DNA from: Hornefia porci
Lineage (GTDB): Bacteria; Bacillota; Clostridia; Peptostreptococcales; Anaerovoracaceae
Direction: 5' to 3'
NCBI RefSeq assembly: GCF_001940235.1
Contig: NZ_MJIE01000001.1
Coordinates: forward strand, 1,302,001-1,366,000
Length of the DNA: 64,000 nucleotides
Every line of letters starts with the position of its first letter. Position 1 is the first letter of the stretch. The position numbers and the translations under genes were made by a program. The notes under the pieces were generated by a model that was given only the letters and a program-made list of their open reading frames with translations, searched no databases and had not been told where the DNA came from. Of the stretch, positions 27,505-38,692 are shown piece by piece.

Positions 27505-27578
27505 TCTATTCATCTCCCGTTGTCTTGATTTCCGGTTCGCGCCCCGCAACAGGGCGCGTCCTTTCTGCATACTGTTAA

Positions 27579-27594
27579 TGCAAGGGATATGCCA
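27579..27594 (-). promoter_or_regulatory. Sigma-54 promoter of the iron alcohol dehydrogenase gene
   Basis: Minus strand TGGCATATCCCTTGCA: canonical -24/-12 spacing, 75-90 bp upstream of the ATG at 27504. Confidence 0.83.
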
Positions 27595-27611
27595 GTCCTC
27601 ATTCTCCCGAT

Positions 27612-27632
27612 GTTTTGCAAGGCACAAAACAA
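27612..27632. promoter_or_regulatory. Palindrome upstream of the alcohol dehydrogenase promoter
   Basis: TGTTTTG-CAAGGCA-CAAAACA, 7-bp perfect arms about 20 bp upstream of the -24 element. It differs from the GTTGC-N6-GCAAC sites and is close for a classical UAS. It may be a variant activator site or a repressor operator. Confidence 0.45.
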
Positions 27633-27724
27633 AAAGCGAGGCGAATCCGCCGCTCCTTCCGGACGCGTCTCGCCTCGCGCAGTCATTCGTTTCTGTATAT
27701 TCTCCGGGAGATGCCGCGGCGCCG

Positions 27725-27790
27725 CCGCACGCTGTGCTCTGCCGGAGGCTGTGCCCCGTCAGAGGCTGCACTCCGCCGGAGCCTGTTCTC
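27725..27790. repeat. Degenerate 17-18-bp tandem repeat
   Basis: Four imperfect units of the form TGTGCTCTGCCGGAGGC / TGTGCCCCGTCAGAGGC / TGCACTCCGCCGGAGCC / TGTTCTCTACCGGA run up to the end of the pncB gene. Non-coding as far as I can see. Confidence 0.6.
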
Positions 27791-29223
27791 TACCGGATAT
27801 TATGCTCCTCGATCAGATCGTTCTTGATGTTCCAGAGCTTTCGGGAAAGATCCACATAATACGTCTGCGGGTTTTCAAACCGCAGGGTCTCCTCCCACAG
27901 TGTCTCCATCTGCTCCGCGCAGTAATTCCGCACGGTCTCAATGTCAGGGCAGTCATAGACCTTCTCCCCGTGCCGGAAGAGCTGCACCCGCAGATTGCGG
28001 ACATAGAAGTTGTTCAGAGTCTTCTTTTTCCAGATGGCGTTCGGATCAAAGATCACATAGCCGTCCTGCTCGGGGATGGTCTCGCCGTCCACCGTCAGCA
28101 CATCCGCCAGAGCCTTGTCGCTGTCTCTGTCGTAGAGACGGTACAGCGTCTTGAATCCCGGGTTTGTAATCTTTTCCACGTTCTCGGAGATCTTGATTTT
28201 CGGGATGATCTCCCCGTCCTTCTCCAGCGCCGCCAGCTTGTACACGCCGCCGAACACCGGCTCGGATTTGGCGGTGATCAGCCGCTCGCCGACTCCGAAG
28301 GCGTCGATCTGCGCGCCCTCCAGAATCACGTCCCTGATCAGATATTCGTCCAGAGAATTGGAAATGGTAATCGTGCAGTCCTGCAGACCGGCCTCGTCCA
28401 GCATCTTCCGCGCCCGTTTTGTGAGATAGGCGATGTCGCCGGAATCGATGCGGATTCCCATCTTTTTCGGTTTCATGTCGCGGAAGGCCCGTATCGCCGC
28501 GGGTACGCCGGATTTCAGCACATTATAGGTGTCCACCAGCAGAATGCAGTTGTCCGGATAGATCTCCGCATATTTGACAAAGGCGTCGTATTCAGTCGGA
28601 AACATCTGCACCCAGCTGTGCGCCATGGTTCCCAGCGCCGGAATCTGGTGATCCCGATCCGAGATGGTGCACGCCGTGCCGCTGCAGCCGCCGATATAGG
28701 CCGCTCTGGCGCCCATGTCCGCCGCCGTCGCTCCATGCGCCCGACGGGAACCGAACTCCATGACCGGCCGCCCCTGCGCCGCCCGGACGATGCGGCTCGC
28801 CTTCGTTGCGATCAGACTCTGATGATTGATGATCAGAAGAATCATGGTCTCCACGAACTGCGCCTGGATGACAGGCCCCCGAACCGTCACAATCGGCTCA
28901 TGAGGGAAAATCGGCGTTCCCTCCGGAACCGCCCAGACGTCACACTCGAATTTGAAATTCTTCAGATAGTCCAGGAATTCCTCGCAGAAAATCCCCTTCC
29001 CTCTGATATATGCGATGTCCTCCTCGGTGAATTCCAGATTGTCCAGATACTCCACCAGCTGTTCGATACCGGCCATGATGGCGTAGCCGCCTTCATCCGG
29101 AACTCTGCGGAAGAACATGTCAAAATACGCAATATCGTTCATCATACCTGACTTGAGGTATCCGTTTGCCATCGTGATTTCATAGAAATCCGTCAGCATC
29201 GTCAGGTTTTTCTCTTCAACCAT
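27790..29223 (-). CDS. pncB: Nicotinate phosphoribosyltransferase
   Basis: 477 aa, NAD salvage (nicotinate plus PRPP to nicotinate mononucleotide). It shows LTDFYEITMANGYLKSGMMN at the start, GSRRAHGATAADMGARAAYI in the active-site region, LLVDTYNVLKSGVPAAIRAF and GIRIDSGDIAYLTKRAR for phosphate binding. The length and motifs fit the clostridial/B. subtilis-type enzyme. SD AAAAGGAG. Monocistronic appearance, downstream of uvrA. Confidence 0.95.
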   Translation of the reverse strand: MVEEKNLTMLTDFYEITMANGYLKSGMMNDIAYFDMFFRRVPDEGGYAIMAGIEQLVEYLDNLEFTEEDIAYIRGKGIFCEEFLDYLKNFKFECDVWAVPEGTPIFPHEPIVTVRGPVIQAQFVETMILLIINHQSLIATKASRIVRAAQGRPVMEFGSRRAHGATAADMGARAAYIGGCSGTACTISDRDHQIPALGTMAHSWVQMFPTEYDAFVKYAEIYPDNCILLVDTYNVLKSGVPAAIRAFRDMKPKKMGIRIDSGDIAYLTKRARKMLDEAGLQDCTITISNSLDEYLIRDVILEGAQIDAFGVGERLITAKSEPVFGGVYKLAALEKDGEIIPKIKISENVEKITNPGFKTLYRLYDRDSDKALADVLTVDGETIPEQDGYVIFDPNAIWKKKTLNNFYVRNLRVQLFRHGEKVYDCPDIETVRNYCAEQMETLWEETLRFENPQTYYVDLSRKLWNIKNDLIEEHNIR

Positions 29224-29302
29224 TTGGTTTCTCCTTTTGGTTACTCCGTGCTCACTGTGCTCCCGGCGATCCAGTCTCGCCGGCTCTGCCCACCATTATA
29301 CT

Positions 29303-32137
<2,835 letters not shown>

Positions 32138-32161
32138 TTAATTCCCCTTTTCCACCGGCTT

Positions 32162-34132
32162 TCACAGCCTGCTTGATTTATATTCAAAAATCCGATCGCG
32201 GAGCTCCGCTGCTCTCTCAAACTGCAGATCGTCTGCGGCCTGCCGCATCTCCTTCTCCAGCTCCTCCAGGTACTTTCTGAGTTCCCGGGTCGTCAGCTCC
32301 TCAGGCTTCTTTCCTTTGTAGCCCTTTTCCTCTGCGGGGCGCGTCGCCTCAATCACAGCCCGAACGGATTTTTCGATGCTCCGCGGCGTGATCCCGTGCT
32401 CCTCATTGTACCTCTGCTGGATGCTCCGGCGTCTTTCCGTCTCATCGATGGCGGCCCGCATTGCCCTGCTGACAGAGTCACCGTACATGACGACATGCCC
32501 GTTCACGTTCCTGGCAGCCCGCCCGATGGTCTGAATCAGCGAGGTCTCCGTCCGCAGGAACCCTTCTTTGTCCGCGTCGAGAATCGCCACCAGTGTCACC
32601 TCGGGAATGTCCAGGCCCTCCCGCAGAAGGTTGATTCCCACCAGCACGTCGAATTCCCCCAGACGAAGGTCGCGGATGATCTCCAGCCGTTCCAGCGTAT
32701 CGACCTCCGAATGCAGATAGCGGGTGCGGATCCCTGCGTTCACCAGATAATCCGTCAGGCTTTCCGCCATCTTCTTTGTCAGCGTAGTCACAAAGGCTTT
32801 CCCGCCCCCGGCAATCGTCGTATTCAGCTCGCTGATCAGGTCGTCAATCTGTCCCTCCGTCGGCCGGACGTCGATCTCCGGATCCAGCAGTCCCGTAGGC
32901 CGGATCACCTGCTCTGCGGTAATGCCGTCAGAATGCTCCCGCTCATAGGCGGCGGGCGTGGCGCTGACGAACAAAATCTGGTTCACCAGGGTTTCCCACT
33001 CCTCGAATTTCAGCGGACGGTTGTCCAGCGCCGAAGGCAGCCGGAAGCCGAAATCAACCAGCGACTGCTTCCTGGAACGGTCGCCCGCATACATGGCACG
33101 CAGCTGCGGGAGCATGACGTGAGATTCATCGATCATCACGATAAAGTCCTCCGGGAAGTAGTCCATCAGCGTATAGGGGCGGGAACCCGGCGGCAGACCG
33201 TTCAGATGTCGGGAATAGTTTTCAATGCCCTTGCAGGTGCCGATCTCCCGGAGCATCTCCATGTCGTACCGTGTCCTCTGCTCGATGCGCTGCGCCTCCA
33301 GCAGCTTACCCCGGTCTTTAAAGTAGCGGATCCGTTCCTCCAGTTCTTCCTCTATGGTTCCCATGGCGCGCTCCATATTTTCCGGCGAGGTCACATAATG
33401 AGTCGCCGGATAAATCGCCACGTGATTCCGCAGTCCTACGATTTCACCGGTCACGGGATTCAGCTCCTTGATGGTCTCGATCTCATCGCCGAACAGCTCG
33501 ATGCGCACCGCATTGTTCGCACCCGCCGGAAAGACGTCCAGAATATCGCCCCTGGCGCGGAAGCTGCCGCGCTCCAGCACCATATCGTTCCTCGTATACT
33601 GAATATCCACCAGTTTCCGCAGAATCTCGTCCCGGGACTTCTCCATTCCGGGCCGCAGAGAAATCATCTGATTTTCATAGTCGAACGGACTTCCCAGTCC
33701 GTAGATGCAGGAAACGCTGGCAACGATGATCACGTCCCGGCGCTCAAACAGAGCCGCGGTGGCGCTGTGCCTCAGCTTTTCGATTTCATCGTTAATCTCT
33801 GAGTCCTTCTCGATATATGTATCGGTGGACGGCACATAGGCCTCCGGCTGATAATAGTCATAATAGCTGACAAAGTATTCTACGGCGTTTTCCGGGAAAA
33901 ACTCCCTGAATTCGCCGTGCAGCTGCGCCGCCAGCGTCTTATTATGAGAAATGATCAGCGTCGGACGCTGCATCTGTTCGATGACGTTCGCCATCGTAAA
34001 GGTTTTGCCGGAGCCGGTGACTCCCAGCAGCGTCTGACATCTCTTTCCCGACCGGAATCCCTCCACCAGTTTTTCTATTGCCCGGGGCTGATCGCCGGTG
34101 GGTCTGTAATCCGAATGAATTCTGAAATCCAA
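32162..34132 (-). CDS. uvrB: Excinuclease ABC subunit B
   Basis: 656 aa. Walker A is [17 protein letters not shown], the damage-clamping beta-hairpin region is [20 protein letters not shown], the helicase motifs include [20 protein letters not shown] and [17 protein letters not shown], and the C-terminal UVR domain is [20 protein letters not shown]. It probably uses a TTG start at 34132 (AGGAAAGG upstream, 7 nt), since no ATG fits the [19 protein letters not shown] opening. Works with the adjacent UvrA. Confidence 0.97.
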   Translation of the reverse strand: MDFRIHSDYRPTGDQPRAIEKLVEGFRSGKRCQTLLGVTGSGKTFTMANVIEQMQRPTLIISHNKTLAAQLHGEFREFFPENAVEYFVSYYDYYQPEAYVPSTDTYIEKDSEINDEIEKLRHSATAALFERRDVIIVASVSCIYGLGSPFDYENQMISLRPGMEKSRDEILRKLVDIQYTRNDMVLERGSFRARGDILDVFPAGANNAVRIELFGDEIETIKELNPVTGEIVGLRNHVAIYPATHYVTSPENMERAMGTIEEELEERIRYFKDRGKLLEAQRIEQRTRYDMEMLREIGTCKGIENYSRHLNGLPPGSRPYTLMDYFPEDFIVMIDESHVMLPQLRAMYAGDRSRKQSLVDFGFRLPSALDNRPLKFEEWETLVNQILFVSATPAAYEREHSDGITAEQVIRPTGLLDPEIDVRPTEGQIDDLISELNTTIAGGGKAFVTTLTKKMAESLTDYLVNAGIRTRYLHSEVDTLERLEIIRDLRLGEFDVLVGINLLREGLDIPEVTLVAILDADKEGFLRTETSLIQTIGRAARNVNGHVVMYGDSVSRAMRAAIDETERRRSIQQRYNEEHGITPRSIEKSVRAVIEATRPAEEKGYKGKKPEELTTRELRKYLEELEKEMRQAADDLQFERAAELRDRIFEYKSSRL

Positions 34133-34139
34133 CCTGTTT

Positions 34140-34268
34140 CCTTTCCTGCTGCTCCGCGGTTCGCTGTTTCGCCGCCTGCCGTTTTCGGTCTGCCGCCGTT
34201 ATCTGCGTTTCAGTCCTGTTGCTCCGCGGTTCAATTCGTCGCTGCTTCGCAATTCGGGGTTCGACGTA
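34140..34268. other. Low-complexity CTG/CCG-rich spacer between folD and uvrB
   Basis: Degenerate repetitions such as CTGCTCCGCGGTTCGCTG and TTGCTCCGCGGTTCAATTCG, similar in feel to the repeats at 10446 and 27725. No gene or clear promoter seen. Confidence 0.5.
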
Positions 34269-35141
34269 TCACTGCGCCGCGGCGTCCTGTTTCGCCAATA
34301 TCTGCGCGGCACGCACTACATGGGCCGCCAGCACAGAGGTCGTCACTCCGCCTACGCCGCCCGGCACCGGGCTGATGGCGGCTGCTTTTTCTGAAACTCC
34401 GGGGAAATCCACATCTCCACAAAGTTTTCCCTCTTCATTCACATTAATTCCGACATCCGCAACAACAGCCCCTTCAGAGACCATGTCCGCGGTAATCATG
34501 CCGGCCCGTCCAGCAGCCGCGGCAATCACCTCCGCCTGCCGGCAGGCACCGGGCAGATCCTTTGTACGGGTATGACACATCGTCACCGTCGCATTCTTCT
34601 TCAGGAGCATCATGGCAAGCGGTTTCCCCACCACCATACTGCGCCCCACCACGGTGACACGCTTTCCGCTCAGCTCTATCCCGTAAAAATCCAGCATCTC
34701 CATCACGGCCTCCGCGGTGCACGGCGCATGTCCGCCTGAATCTCCGCTGAACACTCTGGCGATATTGACCGGACTCATGCAGTCCACGTCCTTGACCGGG
34801 TTAATCATTCCCGCAATCTCCTCCTCGTCCAGGGCGGGGGGAAGCGGCCGGAAGAGCATGATTCCGTGAACGTCCGGGTCGTCGTTGATTCTGCGGAAGG
34901 CAGTCACAAAATCCTGCTGGCTGATGTCCTCCGGAAGCTCAGTGACATCCAGGCGAATTCCGACACTTTCCATCCTCTTGCGTGCGCCCCGCTCATACGC
35001 CAGATCGTCCGGGCGCGCGCCGACCCGGATAATATGCATTACCGGTTCTATACCCTGGGATTTCAGTTCTGTAACATCCCGAAACATTTTTTCCTTCATG
35101 GCGGCAATTACCTCCGCCCCTTTCATTGTCATTCCTGCCAT
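34269..35141 (-). CDS. folD: FolD-like methylenetetrahydrofolate dehydrogenase variant
   Basis: 290 aa. The FolD fold is clear: NADP site VTVVGRSMVVGKPLAMMLLK, substrate Asp120 in NPVKDVD, and PVPGGVGGVTTSVLA at the end. Catalytic positions of the canonical enzyme are changed. The Tyr-x-x-x-Lys motif reads Y49-ERG-A53, with the nearest Lys two residues further on, and the conserved Gln before LPLP is Phe97 (MLFRPLP). In characterised FolD these residues drive cyclohydrolase chemistry, so dehydrogenase-only activity or another one-carbon role is possible. Start at 35141 is set by GGAGGAG. Confidence 0.85.
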   Translation of the reverse strand: MAGMTMKGAEVIAAMKEKMFRDVTELKSQGIEPVMHIIRVGARPDDLAYERGARKRMESVGIRLDVTELPEDISQQDFVTAFRRINDDPDVHGIMLFRPLPPALDEEEIAGMINPVKDVDCMSPVNIARVFSGDSGGHAPCTAEAVMEMLDFYGIELSGKRVTVVGRSMVVGKPLAMMLLKKNATVTMCHTRTKDLPGACRQAEVIAAAAGRAGMITADMVSEGAVVADVGINVNEEGKLCGDVDFPGVSEKAAAISPVPGGVGGVTTSVLAAHVVRAAQILAKQDAAAQ

Positions 35142-35270
35142 TTGTCTCCTCCTGTCTGACGTTCGACCCAATACGTTTATTAACGGCTCCTCCTGCCGCT
35201 CTCCTGCCCGCGGCCTTTAACAAAATCCCCGACAGTGTGCCTGCCGCACCGCTTTGCCGCCGGCAGCGTC

Positions 35271-36170
35271 TCACTCCCGCGGTCTCGAATAGAAATGTCC
35301 GGCCAGACGTTCTGTCTTCAGCACATTGATGAATGCGTGGGGATCCACCTCGTGAATCTCCCGGATCAGCATCGGCGCCTGATCTGCGCCGATGACCGAG
35401 TAAATCATATGCTTTGTGGTTTCCTTGAAGAACCCCTCGCCCCGGAACAGAGTCGCGTCATGATGAGTCAGAATGCTGATTTTATCATAGACGGATTCCG
35501 GCATGTCGGTAATCACGATGAGCGTGAGCTGATTATATCGCTTGAACAGATTCTGAATGACCTGTGTCGTGACGAACTGGAAAATTATGGAGTACAAGGC
35601 TTTGTCCCACCCGAAAAAAATACCCGCGAGGCACAGGATCACCACGTTGCCGGCCAGTATGTAATTCCATGCGTTGATTCCCTTCCGCTCCAGCAGAACA
35701 ATGGAAATAAAGTCTGTTCCGCCGCCGCTGGCGTCCATCCAGAGGCACAGAACGATAATCATTCCGTTGATGAGCCCGCCGAAGATGCAGATCAGAAGCA
35801 CATCGTAGGTGATGGGAATCGCCGGAATCGCATCGGTCAGCACACTGGACAGTATCGTAAAGTACATTGAGTAGAATGTGAACTTTTTCCCGAGGTACCG
35901 CAGTCCCAGATAAATCGGAAAGACATTCAGCGGCAGAAAAACCGCAGAATACGCCAGCTTCAGACCCAGGTATTTATCGGTCAGCCGTATGATCAGCAGC
36001 GCCGCGCCGGAAAAGCCTCCGGGAAACAGATCCGCCGTGTCGACGAAACTGTTCAGGTTGAAGGCCGATAAAAGCGCCGCGGCAGAGATGACCAGAATCC
36101 TCAGGAGCTCCCGACGGAGCTTCTGCTTTCTCGTCAGCGGTTCCTTAGGGGTCTTTCCGCGAAACTTCAT
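35271..36170 (-). CDS. YitT-family membrane protein with DUF2179 domain
   Basis: 299 aa. About five hydrophobic spans in the first 200 residues (e.g. LLRILVISAAALLSAFNLNS, NYILAGNVVILCLAGIFF) are followed by a cytosolic DUF2179 domain (LTLIVITDMPESVYDKI ... HEVDPHAFINVLKTERLAG). Members are widespread in Bacillota and their transport or signalling role is unsettled. Its ATG overlaps the upstream ybaK stop as ATGA, indicating coupled expression. Confidence 0.88.
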   Translation of the reverse strand: MKFRGKTPKEPLTRKQKLRRELLRILVISAAALLSAFNLNSFVDTADLFPGGFSGAALLIIRLTDKYLGLKLAYSAVFLPLNVFPIYLGLRYLGKKFTFYSMYFTILSSVLTDAIPAIPITYDVLLICIFGGLINGMIIVLCLWMDASGGGTDFISIVLLERKGINAWNYILAGNVVILCLAGIFFGWDKALYSIIFQFVTTQVIQNLFKRYNQLTLIVITDMPESVYDKISILTHHDATLFRGEGFFKETTKHMIYSVIGADQAPMLIREIHEVDPHAFINVLKTERLAGHFYSRPRE

Positions 36171-36661
36171 ACTCCGCTCTCCTCCGGCAGTTTGCTGACG
36201 TCGATCCATCCCAGCGCCCGGGAATAGCGGAACAGCTCATCCGGACTGAGTTCTATCGCGCTGTTCGCACTGCCGCAGGCCGGAAACACCGTATCGAAGC
36301 GTTTCAGGGATTCGTCGCAGTAAACACGGACGGCCGGATTGTCCACCGCAAAGGCGCAGACTCCGCCGACAGCGTGCCCGGTCAGCTCCAGCACCTTCTC
36401 AGCGCTCAGCATCTTCGCCTTGTGTCCGAAGGTCTGCTTGAACTTCTGATTGCTGACCCGCGCATCCCCCGCAAACTGAATCAGAATGCAGGCGTCCTCC
36501 TGATCAGGGACCTGAAACGACAGGGTCTTGCAGATGCGGGCGCCCTCGACGCCCACCGCCTGCGCAGCGAGCTCCACGGTCGCGCTGGAAACGTCGAACT
36601 CCAGGATGCGATCCTCCAGACCGAACTGACTGAAATATTCTCTTACCTTATCGATTGCCAT
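36167..36661 (-). CDS. ybaK: YbaK/EbsC-type aminoacyl-tRNA deacylase
   Basis: 164 aa, editing-domain fold that hydrolyses mischarged tRNA (often Cys-tRNA-Pro) in trans. Seen: ELAAQAVGVEGARICKTLSF with the conserved Lys, LIQFAGDARVSNQKFKQTFG, and the VGGVCAFAV loop. Start at 36661 with GGGAGG; the frame extends further upstream without an SD. Likely promoter: extended -10 TGATATAAT at 36705-36713 on the minus strand. Confidence 0.9.
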   Translation of the reverse strand: MAIDKVREYFSQFGLEDRILEFDVSSATVELAAQAVGVEGARICKTLSFQVPDQEDACILIQFAGDARVSNQKFKQTFGHKAKMLSAEKVLELTGHAVGGVCAFAVDNPAVRVYCDESLKRFDTVFPACGSANSAIELSPDELFRYSRALGWIDVSKLPEESGV

Positions 36662-36723
36662 AACTGCCTCCCGTATGAACAGTGCCTGTGCATTAAACAC
36701 GATTATTATATCACAGTCCCCCT

Positions 36724-36753
36724 GATTATTCATCGGCAAAAGACAATATTCAT
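36724..36753. repeat. 30-bp direct repeat, left copy
   Basis: GATTATTCATCGGCAAAAGA followed by CAATATTCAT. It is 28/30 identical to 38267-38296; the two copies bracket the AT-rich ATPase gene. Confidence 0.85.
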
Positions 36754-36847
36754 ATCAGGTCAGACTATTTAATGTGCGCTCAGCCATCGAACAGTATCCG
36801 CCGGCGCACCCTGCTATTGGATTGTTCGCTGCGGCGCTGCCGACAAA

Positions 36848-38122
36848 TCAGTGTTTTAAACATCCTATCGGAACGATGTATATTCCGTCCTCACGCCTAT
36901 ATGCAAAATCTCCAACGCCTGCAATTATCATCATAAAAGACGGGCCCGGCATTTTCTCCGTGTCTATCTTCCGCTCAAGAGATTTAAGATTTTTTACACC
37001 TTCCTCTATAAGCTTCTGACCACCCAGTTTTATTTCCGCAAAACCATAGTTTCCGTTTCGGAGATGGATAACCGTGTCGCACTCCAATCCGGATTTGTCT
37101 CTGTAGTGCAGCACATCTCCGCCAAGGGATTCAGCATACACCCTAAGGTCCCGGACACATAATGCCTCGAAGAGCAGTCCCATGGTATTCAGGTCATTTA
37201 TCAGGTCGCTCGGACCAATGCCCAAAGCTGCAGTTGCAATAGACGGATCCACAAAATATCTTGTATCTGATGATCGTATTGCTGTCTTTGAACGCAGATT
37301 TGGATTCCAGGCCGGCATGTCTTCAACAACAAATATCTTCTTTAATGCATTAATGTATGCCGCTATCGTATCTTCATTCAATGTTTCTGTATCATTTGCC
37401 TTAATATCATCTTTAAGTGTTGTAATTGCAATCTGTGAGCCCTGATTTCTGGCATATGATCTCATTAACCTTTTAACTCTCTCAGGGTTCTTATTTACAC
37501 CATCAGCTCTGTTAATATCAGATCTTACAACTGCATCAAAATAATCTTCCGCCTGTGAGAGTGCCGCCTTCTCTTTCATGTCAATTGCGCGCGGCCATCC
37601 GCCTCTGCAAATCAGAAATGCAAGGTCATCTATTTTGTGATTGTTCGTACCGACAATCCTATCAGGTTTACCGAATAATTCTTTCAGGCTTACTTCTCCT
37701 GAGGATTCACCTGATTCATACAGAGACATCGGTCTCATCATCAGCCATGTAAATCTTCCTGTTCCGGAATGAGTTATTTCTTCAGATTCTGCCGGTACCG
37801 CCGAACCGGTTAGAATGAACTGTCCTTCTTCTCCTCTTGTGTCAACTTCATAGCGTGTCGCATCCCAGATTTTAGGTGCAATTTGCCATTCATCAATCAG
37901 TCTCGGAGTTTCGCCTGCGAGAAGACGACTCGGCTCAATTTCTGACATCTGTATATTAGCATCTCTTTTCGACGGCTCATCCATTTTCAAAACGCTGCCG
38001 GCAACTTGCAGCGCTGTTGTTGTTTTTCCACACCACTTAGGTCCTTCTATTACGACAGCCCCTTTTGCCTCGAGTCTGTCCTTCAGCATTTCATCTACTA
38101 TACGTGATCTATATACTTTCAT
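36848..38122 (-). CDS. AAA-type ATPase with DUF4143-like C-terminus
   Basis: 424 aa. Walker A is GPKWCGKTT (residues 27-35) and the Walker B-like strand is TPRLIDEWQIAP. FILTGSAVPAES (sensor) and the C-terminal HYRDKSGLECDTVIHLRNGN ... FAEIKLGG follow, the latter resembling a PD-(D/E)xK nuclease-like fold (D, E, K pattern) as in DUF4143 proteins. Cellular role unknown; such genes are scattered and mobile in anaerobes. Start at 38122 with AGGAGG. Codon use is clearly more AT-rich than its neighbours and the gene lies between 30-bp direct repeats: probable horizontal acquisition. Confidence 0.88.
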   Translation of the reverse strand: MKVYRSRIVDEMLKDRLEAKGAVVIEGPKWCGKTTTALQVAGSVLKMDEPSKRDANIQMSEIEPSRLLAGETPRLIDEWQIAPKIWDATRYEVDTRGEEGQFILTGSAVPAESEEITHSGTGRFTWLMMRPMSLYESGESSGEVSLKELFGKPDRIVGTNNHKIDDLAFLICRGGWPRAIDMKEKAALSQAEDYFDAVVRSDINRADGVNKNPERVKRLMRSYARNQGSQIAITTLKDDIKANDTETLNEDTIAAYINALKKIFVVEDMPAWNPNLRSKTAIRSSDTRYFVDPSIATAALGIGPSDLINDLNTMGLLFEALCVRDLRVYAESLGGDVLHYRDKSGLECDTVIHLRNGNYGFAEIKLGGQKLIEEGVKNLKSLERKIDTEKMPGPSFMMIIAGVGDFAYRREDGIYIVPIGCLKH

Positions 38123-38142
38123 AATGCCTCCTCTTGATTTAC

Positions 38143-38148
38143 AGTATA
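38143..38148 (-). promoter_or_regulatory. -10 box of the ATPase gene
   Basis: Minus-strand TATACT 21 bp upstream of the ATG. The region where a -35 would lie is occupied by 23-bp repeats rather than a good hexamer, suggesting activator- or autoregulator-dependent transcription. Confidence 0.5.
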
Positions 38149-38153
38149 ATTTA

Positions 38154-38220
38154 TTTTCGGTGATTTGGCGATATATTTTTCGGTGATTCGGCAATATTTT
38201 TTTCGGTGATTTGGCAATTC
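38154..38220. repeat. Three 23-bp tandem repeats at the ATPase promoter
   Basis: Plus-strand units TTTTCGGTGATTTGGCGATA / TTTTCGGTGATTCGGCAATA / TTTTCGGTGATTTGGCAATT begin at 38154, 38177 and 38200, an exact 23-bp period. Confidence 0.9.
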
Positions 38221-38266
38221 TGTGTATTCATTCAATGTGACTGCCAAGTCAGGTGCTGCCAAAGCA

Positions 38267-38296
38267 GATTATTCATCGGCAAAAGGCAATATTCGT
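38267..38296. repeat. 30-bp direct repeat, right copy
   Basis: GATTATTCATCGGCAAAAGG followed by CAATATTCGT; partner of 36724-36753 with two substitutions. Confidence 0.85.
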
Positions 38297-38322
38297 TGAC
38301 ACATTTTATTCAGACAATTATA

Positions 38323-38445
38323 ATTAGTGCATGCTTATTAAGTCCCCGTCGGACTTAACTGGCGCTGAGAGCGGTTCATACGCAGCGCCCCGGCGCACAA
38401 TCCGCGGCAAACTGTATGGCGTGCTGTGCGCCGGCATGCACTAAT
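38323..38445. mobile_element. MITE-like element with 12-bp terminal inverted repeats
   Basis: ATTAGTGCATGC (38323-38334) is exactly inverted as GCATGCACTAAT (38434-38445). Inside are three perfect hairpins: TTAAGTCC/GGACTTAA (38338-38358), GGCGCTG/CAGCGCC (38361-38389) and CGGCGCAC/GTGCGCCG (38391-38433). It has no coding capacity. The left 66 bp recur at 38580 and, diverged, at 55118. Confidence 0.75.
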
Positions 38446-38579
38446 TGATGCCTGTGCCCCGGGATTCGGCCGTTTCCGAATCCCTCTGCTGCCGGCTCTT
38501 TGGAAACCGGCGCTGAGCCTTCCCGCAGCAGGCAGCAGAATATGCCCTCTCTTTGATTCTGCTGCCGGGCACGCATTAA
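38446..38579. other. Hairpin-rich block between two repeat copies
   Basis: Perfect arms GGGATTCGG/CCGAATCCC (38461-38484), GCCGG/CCGGC (38491-38511) and GGCAGCAGAAT/ATTCTGCTGCC (38531-38566). Near-inverted ends TTGATGCCTGTGCCC and GGGCACGCATTAA suggest a second nested element. No ORF. It could be transcribed as a structured RNA or be pure mobile DNA. Confidence 0.6.
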
Positions 38580-38645
38580 ATTAGTGCATGCTTATTAAGT
38601 CCCCGTCGGACTTAACCGGCGCTGATAACGGTTCGTCCGCAGCGC
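38580..38645. repeat. Second copy of the element's left part
   Basis: Begins AATTAGTGCATGCTTATTAA and keeps the TTAAGTCC/GGACTTAA and GGCGCTG/CAGCGC hairpins of 38323-38389, but lacks the third hairpin and the right terminal repeat. It ends about 50 bp before the SNF transporter start. Confidence 0.75.
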
Positions 38646-38692
38646 ATGCTTATTAAGCGAGTATACTTTGAACAACGGAGGAGTTTATTATT

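Noticed and set aside
38154..38220. Short CRISPR-like array of three units
   Set aside because: Units are contiguous with no spacers.
38323..38645. CRISPR array
   Set aside because: The repeats are palindromic elements of unequal length without regular unique spacers, and no cas genes are nearby.
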